DNA of 64,000 nucleotides, from the NCBI RefSeq assembly GCF_004522215.1, contig NZ_SDLR01000010.1, forward strand, positions 1 to 64,000, written 5' to 3'. The translations under genes and the position numbers were made by a program. This document shows positions 8,802 through 17,861 of the stretch, in pieces. The notes beneath the pieces were generated by a model, which saw nothing but the letters and a program-made list of their open reading frames with translations, had not been told where the DNA came from and ran no database searches. This DNA is from Ammoniphilus sp. YIM 78166 (GTDB taxonomy: Bacteria > Bacillota > Bacilli > Aneurinibacillales > RAOX-1). Position 1 is the stretch's first letter, and every line of letters begins with the position of its first letter.

Positions 8802-8828
8802 AAATTATGTTCATGTATGGCCTTGCCT

Positions 8829-8863
8829 AAAAATAAAAACTCCACCATCGTATGTATGGTGGA
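8829..8863 (-). terminator. terminator overlapping the ssrA 3' end
   Basis: TCCACCAT (the tmRNA CCA end) pairs with ATGGTGGA across seven bases and is followed by GTTTTTATTTTT. The terminator stem reuses the tmRNA acceptor end. Confidence 0.8.
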
Positions 8864-9215
8864 GGCGGTGGGAATCGAACCCACGTCCGAAAGCAACGCA
8901 ACATAAGCTTCTCCGAGTGCAGTCGCTGGATTTAGAGTTTCGCCTCACCGACGCCCAACGACAGGCTTCTGGATTGGCTAGCTACCTACAGTTCACTTTC
9001 CGGTCAGTAACGGTCCGGACGAGCTATCCCACTGAGATGACCTTCTATAGCAAACATGGGCGATCCGCTATGGAAGGGCTAGGCTGCAATTAAGCAGCTA
9101 GTTGTAATTTAGGTTGTTTTGCAGTTATATTTAACTCCGCGTTGTTAACGAGGCCCGCAGCCCCCCGACTCGCTACTTATGCCCGAACTACCCCCGTCGA
9201 ATCCAGAACGCCCCC
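8857..9215 (-). ncRNA. ssrA: tmRNA (ssrA)
   Basis: 359 nt on the minus strand. The 5' end GGGGGCG pairs with CGCCTCC before an encoded ACCA; GGTTCGATTCCCACC forms the T-arm. The tag frame starts at GCA after TAACT, the same context as in Bacillus subtilis, and reads AKQPKLQLAA then TAA. With the alanine carried by tmRNA the degradation tag is AAKQPKLQLAA, ending in the usual LAA. It tags proteins from stalled ribosomes for ClpXP. smpB lies directly upstream. Confidence 0.96.
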
Positions 9216-9287
9216 ATAAGGGATGTTAGAGTACTTCAAGCACGTACAGATAATATACCATAGCCTCCGACACTTTTCAAATAGCAA

Positions 9288-9755
9288 TTATCGGAAACGT
9301 TCTTTCATGGCTTGCGCCATTTCGCGTTGGGCATCCTTCTTCTTCAGAGACTCCCGCTTATCATAGTCTTTCTTCCCTTTAGCAGTAGCAATCTGAACCT
9401 TGGCTAGTCCATTCTTTAAATAGATTTTCAATGGAACCAACGTATAGCCTTTTTCCTTAATCATCCCGATCAGTTTGTTGATCTGTTCGCGATGCAACAG
9501 GAGCTTACGTGTGCGCAGCGGTTCGTGATTATAACGATTCCCCTGCTCATAAGGACTGATGTGCAGGTTATGCAACGTGACTTCCCCTCTACGAATCTGA
9601 GCGAAGCTGTCTCGCATATTGACTTTTCCCTGGCGAATGGACTTGATCTCGGTACCCGTCAGGACAATGCCCGCCTCGTACTTTTCCTCAATATGATAAT
9701 CGTGGAACGCCTTTTTATTTTGTGAAATCAATTTTTCCCCGCGTGTGATCGCCAT
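9288..9755 (-). CDS. smpB: SsrA-binding protein SmpB
   Basis: 155 residues of normal family length. The OB-barrel core is recognisable by HDYHIEEKYEAGIVLTGTEIKSIRQGKVNMRDSFA, here given only as its start HDYHIEEKYEAG, and by the basic C-terminal tail KGKKDYDKRESLKKKDAQRE that inserts into the ribosomal mRNA path. SmpB delivers tmRNA to stalled ribosomes. It is followed by ssrA on the same strand, the conserved rnr-smpB-ssrA order. Confidence 0.97.
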   Translation of the reverse strand: MAITRGEKLISQNKKAFHDYHIEEKYEAGIVLTGTEIKSIRQGKVNMRDSFAQIRRGEVTLHNLHISPYEQGNRYNHEPLRTRKLLLHREQINKLIGMIKEKGYTLVPLKIYLKNGLAKVQIATAKGKKDYDKRESLKKKDAQREMAQAMKERFR

Positions 9756-9811
9756 GTGTACTCACCCCAAAAACATTAGCATCTTCCTATTATAGCATAA
9801 GGGCAAAGGGG

Positions 9812-9839
9812 AAAAAAGCGCCCGGATAATCGGACGCTT
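9812..9839 (-). terminator. terminator between rnr and smpB
   Basis: AAGCG-CCG/CGG-CGCTT stem with one mismatch, followed by six T on the minus strand. Confidence 0.7.
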
Positions 9840-9846
9840 GCATTTT

Positions 9847-9964
9847 CCGCATAGGAATTTAAGTCCAATAAGAATTAAAATGTAACTCTGACGTTCCTAT
9901 CGGCATAAAAAACTTCCTCTTAAGGCGGTCTGGCTACTTGAATATACTTCGATAAAAGTTTTTT
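9847..9964 (-). repeat. dispersed two-hairpin element, copy 1 (after rnr)
   Basis: Starts directly after the rnr stop codon. Module A (9901-9964): an AAAAAACTT...AAGTTTTTT terminator-like stem enclosing the conserved GTAGCCAGACCGCCTT. Module B: ATAGGAA at 9851-9857 pairs with TTCCTAT at 9894-9900. Other copies at 24545 and 39608. Confidence 0.8.
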
Positions 9965-12295
9965 CTACTTCTTCTTTTTCTTCTTATTCTTCGCTTTTTT
10001 CCCGCCGCCAGCGCCTTTTTTCTGGCCCTTGGCTGCTTCCTTCCAAAACGGCTGTTTTCCGGCTTGCTTTTCACCGGGTTTGCCAGGCTTCGCTTTCTTC
10101 TCCCGTTTGCCGCCTTCAATGACAATCTTGGCTTTACGCGGCTTATGCTCCGCTCTTTTTGCCATGCCCACCACTTCAAAGTCGATGGAGTGCTCGTCCT
10201 TGTTCACCCCAACAACCCGGACCTTCACCATGTCACCAATGCGGTAAGACTTTTTCGTACGCTCGCCAACCAGCGCGTAGGTGCGTTCATCGTAGTGGTA
10301 ATAATCGTCAGTCAAGTAGCTCATATGCACGAGGCCTTCAATCGTGTTGGGAAGCTCAATGAACATCCCAAAGTTGGTGACGCTGCTGACCATCCCTTCA
10401 AACTCTTCGCCGATCTTGTCGGCCATAAATTCGGCCTTTTTCAGATCATCGGTTTCTCGCTCGGCATCAACCGCAACCCGCTCCCGTTCCGACGTGTGGC
10501 GAGCGATGTCTGGGAGCTTTTCTCCCCAGTCCACTTTCTGCTCTTCATCCATCGGGCCGTTCTCCAGCCAGTGGCGGATTAAGCGATGAACAATTAAGTC
10601 GGGATAACGACGAATCGGTGAAGTGAAATGCGTATAATAATCCGCGGCTAGCCCAAAGTGACCATTGTTTTCTGCTTCATACTTCGCTTGCTTCATGGAG
10701 CGGAGCATGACTTTGCTGATGACCGTTTCTTCCGGTGTTCCCTGCACTTGCTCCAACAGCATTTGCAAGGCTCTCGGATGGATATCACTTGGTGTCCCTT
10801 TGACCACATAGCCAAAGTTCGTAATAAATTGAAGGAAATTACGTAGCTTCCCTTCATCCGGATCTTCATGCGTGCGGTACATGAACGGTTGATTCAACCA
10901 GTGGAAATGTTCCGCTACTGTTTCATTGGCGGCCAGCATGAATTCTTCAATGATTTGCTCCGCAATCGTCCGATCCCTGATCACCACTTCCGTCGGTTTT
11001 CCTTCCGGATCAACAAGGATTTTGGCTTCCTTAAAATCAAAATCGATCGCCCCACGCTGCATGCGCTTGTCCCGCAACTTCAAGGCCAGCTCCTTCATGT
11101 CCCGAAACATCGGGACAAGCGGTTCATAACGAGCCATGAGTTCCTGATCGTCTTCTTCTAAGATCTTATAAACATTCTGGTAGGTCATTCGCTCATTGGT
11201 CTTAATGACACTCATAAAAATTTCATAGCGGACGAGCTTCGCCTCTTGATCCAATTCCATGTCGCAGCTCATCGCCAAACGGTTGACTTGAGGATTCAAA
11301 CTGCAGATCCCGTTGGAAAGACGGTGTGGAAGCATCGGGATGACGCGATCCACCAAATACACGCTCGTCCCGCGGCGGTACGCCTCCTCATCCAGGAAGG
11401 AGCCTTCTTTTACATAATGGCTGACGTCTGCGATGTGCACCCCAAGCAGGTAGTTGCCATTTTCCAGACGCTCCAGAGAAACGGCATCATCCAAGTCTTT
11501 GGCGTCCGCTCCGTCGATAGTGACCATTACCCGGTCACGGAGATCGCGGCGGTTTTGCCCTTGCCAGTCCCCTTCGGTTAGTTCTTCAGGGACCGATTCC
11601 GCTTCTTTCATGACATGTTCATCAAATCCCTCGGCCAGTTCATACTTGTGGATGATGGAAAGAATGTCGACACCAGGATCATTTTTATGACCGATAATCT
11701 CGACTATACGTCCTTCCGGATTGGTTCGCCCATCCTCTGAGTATTTGGTAATTTCCGCAATGACCTTATGCCCTTCCATGGCCCCCATGCTGGCGTTTTT
11801 AGGAATGAACATATCTTTAGCCATCCGCTTATCATCGATATTCACGAAGCCATAGTCTTTCCCGTCCGTATACGTTCCGACAAAACGATTATTGGCGCGT
11901 TGAAGGATGCGAATAATCTCCCCTTCCATCCGGCCTCCACTCTTAACCTTGGCGCTAGGGCGGCACAGTACAATGTCGCCATTCAGAGCTCCGTTCATGT
12001 CGTGAGCGGAAATGAAGACATCCGGTTCACCTTTGGTCTCAGGAATGACAAAGCCAAAACCCTTGGCGTTGCCCTGTAAACGACCTTTGACCAGATTCAT
12101 GCGCTCTGGCACTCCGTACCGGTTGGAACGCGTGCGAATGATTTTGCCTGCTTCCTCTAGCACATTTAACAGCTTCACAAACTCTTTAAAATCGGCAGCC
12201 GATTCCACGCCAAACGCTTCTTCCAGCTCGGCTACAGTCATCGGGGCATAGGCTTCTTCTCTCATAAATTCAACAACTCTTTGTTCAGTGACCAC
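9965..12295 (-). CDS. rnr: ribonuclease R
   Basis: 776 residues, full length. An N-terminal winged helix is followed by two cold-shock/OB domains (GNAKGFGFVIPE), the RNB catalytic domain with its acidic cluster (TIDGADAKDLDDAVSLE, near 275-290) and HIADVSHYV, an S1 domain (FEGMVSSVTNFGMFIELPNTIEGLVHMSY) of which I cite FEGMVSSVTNFGMF, and a lysine-rich tail. It is a 3'-5' exonuclease that degrades structured RNA and takes part in trans-translation, consistent with smpB and ssrA downstream. Confidence 0.97.
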   Translation of the reverse strand: MVTEQRVVEFMREEAYAPMTVAELEEAFGVESAADFKEFVKLLNVLEEAGKIIRTRSNRYGVPERMNLVKGRLQGNAKGFGFVIPETKGEPDVFISAHDMNGALNGDIVLCRPSAKVKSGGRMEGEIIRILQRANNRFVGTYTDGKDYGFVNIDDKRMAKDMFIPKNASMGAMEGHKVIAEITKYSEDGRTNPEGRIVEIIGHKNDPGVDILSIIHKYELAEGFDEHVMKEAESVPEELTEGDWQGQNRRDLRDRVMVTIDGADAKDLDDAVSLERLENGNYLLGVHIADVSHYVKEGSFLDEEAYRRGTSVYLVDRVIPMLPHRLSNGICSLNPQVNRLAMSCDMELDQEAKLVRYEIFMSVIKTNERMTYQNVYKILEEDDQELMARYEPLVPMFRDMKELALKLRDKRMQRGAIDFDFKEAKILVDPEGKPTEVVIRDRTIAEQIIEEFMLAANETVAEHFHWLNQPFMYRTHEDPDEGKLRNFLQFITNFGYVVKGTPSDIHPRALQMLLEQVQGTPEETVISKVMLRSMKQAKYEAENNGHFGLAADYYTHFTSPIRRYPDLIVHRLIRHWLENGPMDEEQKVDWGEKLPDIARHTSERERVAVDAERETDDLKKAEFMADKIGEEFEGMVSSVTNFGMFIELPNTIEGLVHMSYLTDDYYHYDERTYALVGERTKKSYRIGDMVKVRVVGVNKDEHSIDFEVVGMAKRAEHKPRKAKIVIEGGKREKKAKPGKPGEKQAGKQPFWKEAAKGQKKGAGGGKKAKNKKKKKK

Positions 12296-12334
12296 TCTCG
12301 TCGACTCCTTTATCTATGTACGTTATAGAGGGTG

Positions 12335-12359
12335 AAAAAAAGAGGGTTTATCGCCCCTC
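12335..12359 (-). terminator. intrinsic terminator containing the esterase stop codon
   Basis: GAGGG pairs with CCCTC; the loop carries the TAA stop of the esterase gene and seven T follow. It ends the esterase pair before rnr. Confidence 0.75.
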
Positions 12360-13103
12360 CAGTTCCCAAGTAATTTCTTCAAAATATTTCGCCATGTCCA
12401 TAAACAGCTGATGGCGATCATGATCTAGCGTAATAATGTGACTAGAATCGGGATAATGACGGATTTGTTTATAGTGTGACCCAATTTGCGAATAGATATA
12501 ATCCGCGCTTGTAGGATCCACGGTTTCATCTGCTCCGCTCTGAGCAATAAAGATGGGGGTCTTGATGTTAGGCAGCTCCACCTTCACCTCTTCGATCAGC
12601 TGAGACAAACTGTACACAGAAGCAAGCGGTGTGCGCGAGTAGGGGATGATGTGTTGTTCAATGTGAGGAGCTTTCTTCTCCCTTGTACCGGGGACATACG
12701 GCACAAACCACTTAGCCCATCGGGCATGCTTAATCCGGGTATCCCGGACGAAAATGGGGGTGCTTAAGGTTGCAATCGAACGAAACTCGTATTTTTGAGC
12801 GAGCTTTAACGCTAATAGACCTCCCATGGAAAGTCCAGCCGCGTAGATAACCTTGCTTCCATTCGTTAATAGTTGGTGAACCCCTTCTTCGGCCGAATAC
12901 AGCCATTCCTTCCAAGAGGTTTTTCGCAGGTTTTGAGGGGTTGTACCGTGTCCAGCCAAAAGAGGAGCGGAAACAGCAAATCCGCTCCCCCTAAAAAATT
13001 CCACGGCGGGTCTCATCTCTAAGTTGGTGCCGGTAAACCCATGAATGAGTAAAATCCCTCGACCATTATGTCCTCTATGAAAAATGGGACGTACTTCAAT
13101 CAT
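12348..13103 (-). CDS. alpha/beta-hydrolase, carboxylesterase (YvaK/Est30 type)
   Basis: 251 residues. Oxyanion block HGFTGT, nucleophile elbow GLSMGG (Ser near 94), acid Asp in QSGADETV, and catalytic His in DSSHIITLD near 222. These are the features of thermostable carboxylesterases that cleave short-chain esters; the natural substrate is unknown. The gene overlaps the paralogous upstream gene by 8 bases and so is translationally coupled to it. Bacillus subtilis has one such gene between secG and rnr; here there are two. Confidence 0.9.
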   Translation of the reverse strand: MIEVRPIFHRGHNGRGILLIHGFTGTNLEMRPAVEFFRGSGFAVSAPLLAGHGTTPQNLRKTSWKEWLYSAEEGVHQLLTNGSKVIYAAGLSMGGLLALKLAQKYEFRSIATLSTPIFVRDTRIKHARWAKWFVPYVPGTREKKAPHIEQHIIPYSRTPLASVYSLSQLIEEVKVELPNIKTPIFIAQSGADETVDPTSADYIYSQIGSHYKQIRHYPDSSHIITLDHDRHQLFMDMAKYFEEITWELEGR

Positions 13104-13803
13104 GAATGCTTGCCCCTTCCAGATCTTTGGCTAAGAAAGTCTCTACAGTGAATAAGACCTGTTCTTTTTCACAATCTTGACAGAGTATATGCTTAGATTC
13201 CGTAAAAAAATGAATTTCTTTTTGTTCAGATTGTATATGCTGATAAATATAGTGTGCACTGCGAGGCTCCACTAAATCATCGCATTCGCTCTGGAGAATT
13301 AAGGTCGGTACGGTCACCTTATCCAATTCCGGCTTCAATACCTTCACCAGCCTGCGAAAATGGACAACGGCCCGTATTGGTGTAGAAAGCGATTTTTGCA
13401 TATATCGCTTCAACAAATCCTTGGAATCGGCCGTGAAGTTGGACTTGATCGCTTCCGCCATGTTGGCAAACATTTGCCCTGGATTTATATAAAATACGCA
13501 AGCGTTTAATAAGACTAGCTTAGAAACGGGATATTTCGTGGAGAGATACGCCGCAATCATTCCTCCCATCGAAAAGCCTACCACGTAGACCTCCGAGCAT
13601 TCTTGCATCAACAGTCGAAGTTCTTCTTCCGCTTTGAGAATCCAATCCTTCCAGGTAACCTTGTTCAGGTCTTCCCTCTCTGAACCATGACCCGGTAACG
13701 TCGGTACTGATATCTTCCAGCCAAATTTCTTCAGGTGCTCGGCCAGGGGCTCCACTTCATACGGACTGCCCGTAAAACCATGAAGAAGCAAACAACCGAT
13801 CAT
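13096..13803 (-). CDS. alpha/beta-hydrolase, carboxylesterase paralogue
   Basis: 235 residues, similar over its whole length to the downstream esterase: LLHGFTGSPYEVEPLAEHL, GFSMGGMIAAY (nucleophile Ser), QSECDDLV (acid) and TESKHILCQD (His). The start ATG has GGAGAGG four bases upstream. A tandem duplicate of the conserved secG-linked esterase gene, diverged enough that the two probably differ in substrate. Confidence 0.88.
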   Translation of the reverse strand: MIGCLLLHGFTGSPYEVEPLAEHLKKFGWKISVPTLPGHGSEREDLNKVTWKDWILKAEEELRLLMQECSEVYVVGFSMGGMIAAYLSTKYPVSKLVLLNACVFYINPGQMFANMAEAIKSNFTADSKDLLKRYMQKSLSTPIRAVVHFRRLVKVLKPELDKVTVPTLILQSECDDLVEPRSAHYIYQHIQSEQKEIHFFTESKHILCQDCEKEQVLFTVETFLAKDLEGASIHD

Positions 13804-13900
13804 ACTACCTCTCCTTCGATTACGAGATCATAGGGATTGTACCCGCTTTTACAATATACCACAATTTTCTAAAGATGTTACCTTACAATTTGATTACAAC

Positions 13901-13927
13901 AAAAAAAGAGACCTCATTAGGTCTCTT
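13901..13927 (-). terminator. intrinsic terminator of secG
   Basis: AAGAGACCT pairs with AGGTCTCTT over a short loop and is followed by T on the minus strand. Confidence 0.8.
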
Positions 13928-13932
13928 TCTTC

Positions 13933-14175
13933 CTAAAACGCGCCTCTTGTAAAAAAGGCGACGGCAATAGACAAGATCATGAATCCAGTTGCTAATACAA
14001 TGGTGATCTTATGAAGCACGGCATCAATACCGCGTGCTTTTTGCTTACCCATCATCTGTTCAGCGCCTCCGCCAATCGCCCCGGATAACCCAGCACTCTT
14101 ACCAGATTGCAGAAGAACAACCGCAATGAGTCCGATACAGAAGATTACTAACAATACCTTAAGAAAAAGAGTCAT
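13933..14175 (-). CDS. secG: preprotein translocase subunit SecG
   Basis: 80 residues with two membrane segments (about 5-22 and 52-75) and the conserved loop QSGKSAGLSGAIGGGAEQ. SecG assists SecYEG protein export. It sits between eno and the esterases, as in Bacillus. Confidence 0.96.
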   Translation of the reverse strand: MTLFLKVLLVIFCIGLIAVVLLQSGKSAGLSGAIGGGAEQMMGKQKARGIDAVLHKITIVLATGFMILSIAVAFFTRGAF

Positions 14176-14216
14176 GCTCTACCCTCCATACTCATACGTA
14201 ACATAACTTTATCATA

Positions 14217-14248
14217 AAAACAAGGAAGGGACAAGTTTCACTTGTCCC
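14217..14248 (-). terminator. terminator-like hairpin after eno
   Basis: GGGACAAG pairs with CTTGTCCC across five bases; TTCCTTGTTTTTA follows on the minus strand, a weak U-tract. Confidence 0.6.
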
Positions 14249-14256
14249 CCACCAAA

Positions 14257-15543
14257 TTATCCCTTTAAGTTGTAAAATGCTTTTCTTCCGCCATATTGGC
14301 TTATAGGGCCTAGCTCGTCTTGGATGCGAAGCAATTGATTGTACTTCGCAACGCGGTCTGTACGAGAAGGGGCACCCGTTTTGATTTGACCAGCATTCGT
14401 AGCCACGGCGATGTCGGCAATCGTGGAATCTTCGGTTTCACCAGAACGGTGAGAAATAACCGCAGTATAACCTGCACGCTTCGCCATTTCAATCGCATCA
14501 AACGTTTCGGTTAACGTTCCGATTTGGTTTACTTTTACTAGAATCGCATTCGCCGTTCCGCTCTCGATCCCTTGAGCCAAACGCTGGGTATTGGTTACGA
14601 ACAAGTCGTCACCAACCAACTGAACCTTGGAACCAATGCGTTCCGTTAATTTTTTCCAACCATCCCAATCGTCTTCATCCAACCCATCTTCAATCGAGAT
14701 GATCGGGTATTTATCAGCTAAAGAAGCCAAGTAGTCTACCATTTCATCGGTGGTCTTTGTTACGCCTTCACCGGAAAGGTGGTACGCACCATCGCGGTAC
14801 ATTTCAGTTGCTGCTACGTCTAGCGCTAGGAAAACATCTTTTCCTGGCTCATAGCCCGCTTGCTTGATGGCTTCCATAATCGTCGTGATCGCTTCTTCAT
14901 TGGAAGCTAGGTTTGGCGCGAATCCGCCCTCATCGCCTACAGCGGTGTTCAAGCCTTTTTCTTTAAGAACAGACTTAAGCTGGTGGAAGATTTCCGCTCC
15001 CATGCGAAGAGCTTCAGAGAAGCTTTCCGCTCCAACTGGCATAACCATGAACTCCTGGATATCCACGTTGTTATCCGCGTGCTCTCCTCCATTCAAGATG
15101 TTCATCATCGGAACAGGAAGCTGCTTCGCGTTGAATCCGCCAAGGTACACATACAGAGGAATGTTTAGCTCACTCGCTGCAGCACGTGCAACAGCCATGG
15201 AAACGCCAAGAATCGCGTTGGCACCAAGCTTGGCCTTGTTTGGTGTACCATCTAATTCGATCATCAATTGGTCAATCCCGATTTGATCAAGAGCGTCCAA
15301 TCCGATAAGCTCAGGAGCAATCACTTCGTTAACATTGTCAACGGCTTGAAGCACCCCTTTTCCAAGGTAGCGGGACTTGTCCCCATCGCGAAGCTCAACC
15401 GCTTCATAAGCGCCAGTAGATGCACCAGATGGTACCATCGCACGCCCAAAAGCACCAGATTCTAAATACACTTCAACTTCAACAGTTGGGTTACCGCGGG
15501 AATCTAGAACCTCTCTTGCGTAAACATCAGAAATAATCGTCAT
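14257..15543 (-). CDS. eno: enolase
   Basis: 428 residues, standard length. Visible signatures: SRGNPTVEVEVYLESG, GASTGAYEAVELRDGD, GDEGGFAPN, SIEDGLDEDDW, VGDDLFVTN, the catalytic Lys in LVKVNQIGTL and the enolase signature ISHRSGETED. It converts 2-phosphoglycerate to phosphoenolpyruvate. Last gene of the glycolytic run, 24 bases after gpmI. Confidence 0.98.
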   Translation of the reverse strand: MTIISDVYAREVLDSRGNPTVEVEVYLESGAFGRAMVPSGASTGAYEAVELRDGDKSRYLGKGVLQAVDNVNEVIAPELIGLDALDQIGIDQLMIELDGTPNKAKLGANAILGVSMAVARAAASELNIPLYVYLGGFNAKQLPVPMMNILNGGEHADNNVDIQEFMVMPVGAESFSEALRMGAEIFHQLKSVLKEKGLNTAVGDEGGFAPNLASNEEAITTIMEAIKQAGYEPGKDVFLALDVAATEMYRDGAYHLSGEGVTKTTDEMVDYLASLADKYPIISIEDGLDEDDWDGWKKLTERIGSKVQLVGDDLFVTNTQRLAQGIESGTANAILVKVNQIGTLTETFDAIEMAKRAGYTAVISHRSGETEDSTIADIAVATNAGQIKTGAPSRTDRVAKYNQLLRIQDELGPISQYGGRKAFYNLKG

Positions 15544-15567
15544 CGTTTGTTACACTCCTTTTTCTTT

Positions 15568-17103
15568 TTAATAGATCGGTTTTCCTGTCATTTCTTTTGG
15601 TTGTTCGACTCCTAGAAGCTTCAAGATGGTAGGGGAAATATCCGCCAAAATGCCGCCCTCTCGCAACTCAAGCCCTTCCTTCGTTACGATCAATGGTACG
15701 GGGTACGTACTGTGAGACGTGATCGGATTACCCTCTTCTGTGAGCATAAGATCCGCATTGCCATGATCCGCTGTAATCAAGGCCACACCGCCCTTGGCCA
15801 AGATGGCATCCACCACCGTACCCACACATCGATCGACGGTTTCGACGGCTTGGATCGTCGGTTCCATTTTACCAGAATGACCCACCATATCACAGTTTGC
15901 AAAATTTAAAATGATTACATCATGCTCGTCCTTGTCTAACTCAGCTAGAAGCGCGTCCGTAATGCCTTGAGCGCTCATCTCCGGCTTCAAGTCGTAAGTA
16001 GCGACGTCCTTCGGAGAAGAAATGAGCACACGGGTTTCCCCTTCAAATTCATCCTCGCGACCGCCGCTGAAGAAAAACGTGACATGAGGATACTTTTCCG
16101 TTTCCGCGATGCGTAGTTGTTTGAGGCCCTGTTGACACAACACTTCACCTAACGTGTTATCGAGATTCGTCGGCTTATAAGCGACATAACCTTGGACACT
16201 TTCGCTGAATTTTGTCAGACACACATAGTACAAGTTCTTAGGAACTCGATCCCCACGATCAAAGCCGCGGAAATCCTCATTCGTAAACACCTGCGATAAT
16301 TGGATGGCACGATCCGGACGGAAATTAAAGAAAATCACCGCGTCTTGATCTTCCACCAGGCCATTCGGGTTTCCTTCCTGGTCCGTAATCACCGTTGGCA
16401 TGACAAATTCATCGTAAATACTCTGGTCGTAAGAAGCTTGTACCGCTTGAACAGGATCTTGGTACTTCGGTCCTTCCCCGTACACCATGGCTCGGTACGA
16501 CTTTTCCGTTCGCTCCCAGCGCTTGTCGCGATCCATGGCATAGTAGCGCCCTTGAACTGTAGCAAATTGGCCGACGCCAAGCTCACGCATCTTCGCTTCG
16601 GTTTCTTCTACGTAAATCTTCGCACTGTCTGGAGATACGTCGCGTCCATCCAAGAAAGCGTGTATGTAAACTTTTTCGACTTGCTGTTTTTTGGCTAGCT
16701 CCAGTAAAGCAAAAAGGTGGCGAATATGACTGTGAACGCCGCCATCGGACAGGAGTCCGTACAAGTGAAGTTTCGTGCCTCTTTCTTTCACATGCTGGAT
16801 CGCGCCGAGGAAGGTTTCATTTTCGAAAAAATGCCCTTCACGAATCTCCTTCGTTACTCGGGTTAGATCTTGATACACCACGCGCCCGGCCCCTAAGTTC
16901 AGGTGACCAACCTCGGAATTCCCCATTTGTCCTTCAGGAAGACCTACTGCTTCACCACTGGCCTCTAGAAGGGTGTGCGGGTATTGATTCCAGTATCGGT
17001 CAAAATTGGGCTTATTGGCTTGCGCGACCGCATTGCCATACGATTCTTCCCGCATGGCAAAGCCGTCCATAATAATTAAAGCTACGGGTTTCGGTCTATT
17101 CAT
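15568..17103 (-). CDS. gpmI: 2,3-bisphosphoglycerate-independent phosphoglycerate mutase
   Basis: 511 residues. The phosphatase domain begins with the metal motif LIIMDGFAMREESYGN; the nucleophile Ser is in QMGNSEVGHLNLGAGR; late metal ligands are in DHGNADLM and HSTYPVPL. Mn-dependent isomerisation of 3- to 2-phosphoglycerate. It overlaps tpiA by four bases (ATGA-type coupling). Confidence 0.98.
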   Translation of the reverse strand: MNRPKPVALIIMDGFAMREESYGNAVAQANKPNFDRYWNQYPHTLLEASGEAVGLPEGQMGNSEVGHLNLGAGRVVYQDLTRVTKEIREGHFFENETFLGAIQHVKERGTKLHLYGLLSDGGVHSHIRHLFALLELAKKQQVEKVYIHAFLDGRDVSPDSAKIYVEETEAKMRELGVGQFATVQGRYYAMDRDKRWERTEKSYRAMVYGEGPKYQDPVQAVQASYDQSIYDEFVMPTVITDQEGNPNGLVEDQDAVIFFNFRPDRAIQLSQVFTNEDFRGFDRGDRVPKNLYYVCLTKFSESVQGYVAYKPTNLDNTLGEVLCQQGLKQLRIAETEKYPHVTFFFSGGREDEFEGETRVLISSPKDVATYDLKPEMSAQGITDALLAELDKDEHDVIILNFANCDMVGHSGKMEPTIQAVETVDRCVGTVVDAILAKGGVALITADHGNADLMLTEEGNPITSHSTYPVPLIVTKEGLELREGGILADISPTILKLLGVEQPKEMTGKPIY

Positions 17104-17849
17104 TGGTGAGCTCCCTTCACCAAACCGAGGAAGGACTCAGGCTGTAAGCTTGCACCGCCAACCAATGCCCCATCAATATCTGATTGCGCCATAAATCCAG
17201 CCACATTTTCCGGCTTTACGCTTCCGCCGTATTGAATGCGCACTTGGTTAGCTAGGGATTGATCATACTGATCCGCAATCAGCTCACGGATAAACCCGAT
17301 CACCTCGTTGGCATCTTCAGCAGACGAAGTTTTCCCCGTTCCAATCGCCCAAATGGGCTCATAGGCAACGACCAGATTCACCAGTTGCTCGCTTGTGACG
17401 TCTCTAAGGGCCGCTTCCATTTGTACTTTGACGACTTCCTTTGTCTGTCCAGCTTCACGCTGCTCTAGATCCTCGCCTACACAAACGATCGGAGAAATTC
17501 CATGCTTCAAAGCGGCATGCAAGCGCTGATTAACGGTTTCATCCGTCTCTCCGAAAAGCGCACGGCGCTCCGAGTGTCCCACAATGGCATATTTAACCCC
17601 TAGCTCCTTGAGCATTAAAGGACTCACTTCGCCTGTAAAAGCACCGTCTTCTGCCCAATGAATATTCTGTGCACCTAAGGCAATATTTTTCCCTTCCAAA
17701 GCTTCAGCCAAAGCAGAAAGCGCGGTGAATGGAGCACAAAGTACGGCCTCCACTGCTTCATCCTGAACAGGCAAGGCTTCCGCAAACGCAATGGCTTCAG
17801 CAATCGTCTTGAACATCTTCCAGTTACCAGCAATGATTGGTTTTCTCAT
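17100..17849 (-). CDS. tpiA: triose-phosphate isomerase
   Basis: 249 residues. Catalytic Lys in GNWKMFK, His in VGHSERR, and Glu in VVAYEPIWAIGTGK. I take the ATG at 17849, five bases after GGGTGG, instead of the GTG at 17858 which lies in that ribosome site. Interconverts dihydroxyacetone phosphate and glyceraldehyde 3-phosphate. Confidence 0.98.
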   Translation of the reverse strand: MRKPIIAGNWKMFKTIAEAIAFAEALPVQDEAVEAVLCAPFTALSALAEALEGKNIALGAQNIHWAEDGAFTGEVSPLMLKELGVKYAIVGHSERRALFGETDETVNQRLHAALKHGISPIVCVGEDLEQREAGQTKEVVKVQMEAALRDVTSEQLVNLVVAYEPIWAIGTGKTSSAEDANEVIGFIRELIADQYDQSLANQVRIQYGGSVKPENVAGFMAQSDIDGALVGGASLQPESFLGLVKGAHQ

Positions 17850-17861
17850 GTTTACCACCCT

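Noticed and set aside
8797..9093. 98-residue plus-strand frame
   Set aside because: Antisense to tmRNA; its composition reflects the structured RNA gene.
10064..10582. 172-residue plus-strand frame (and others) opposite rnr
   Set aside because: Shadow of the well-supported rnr gene; no ribosome site or family resemblance.
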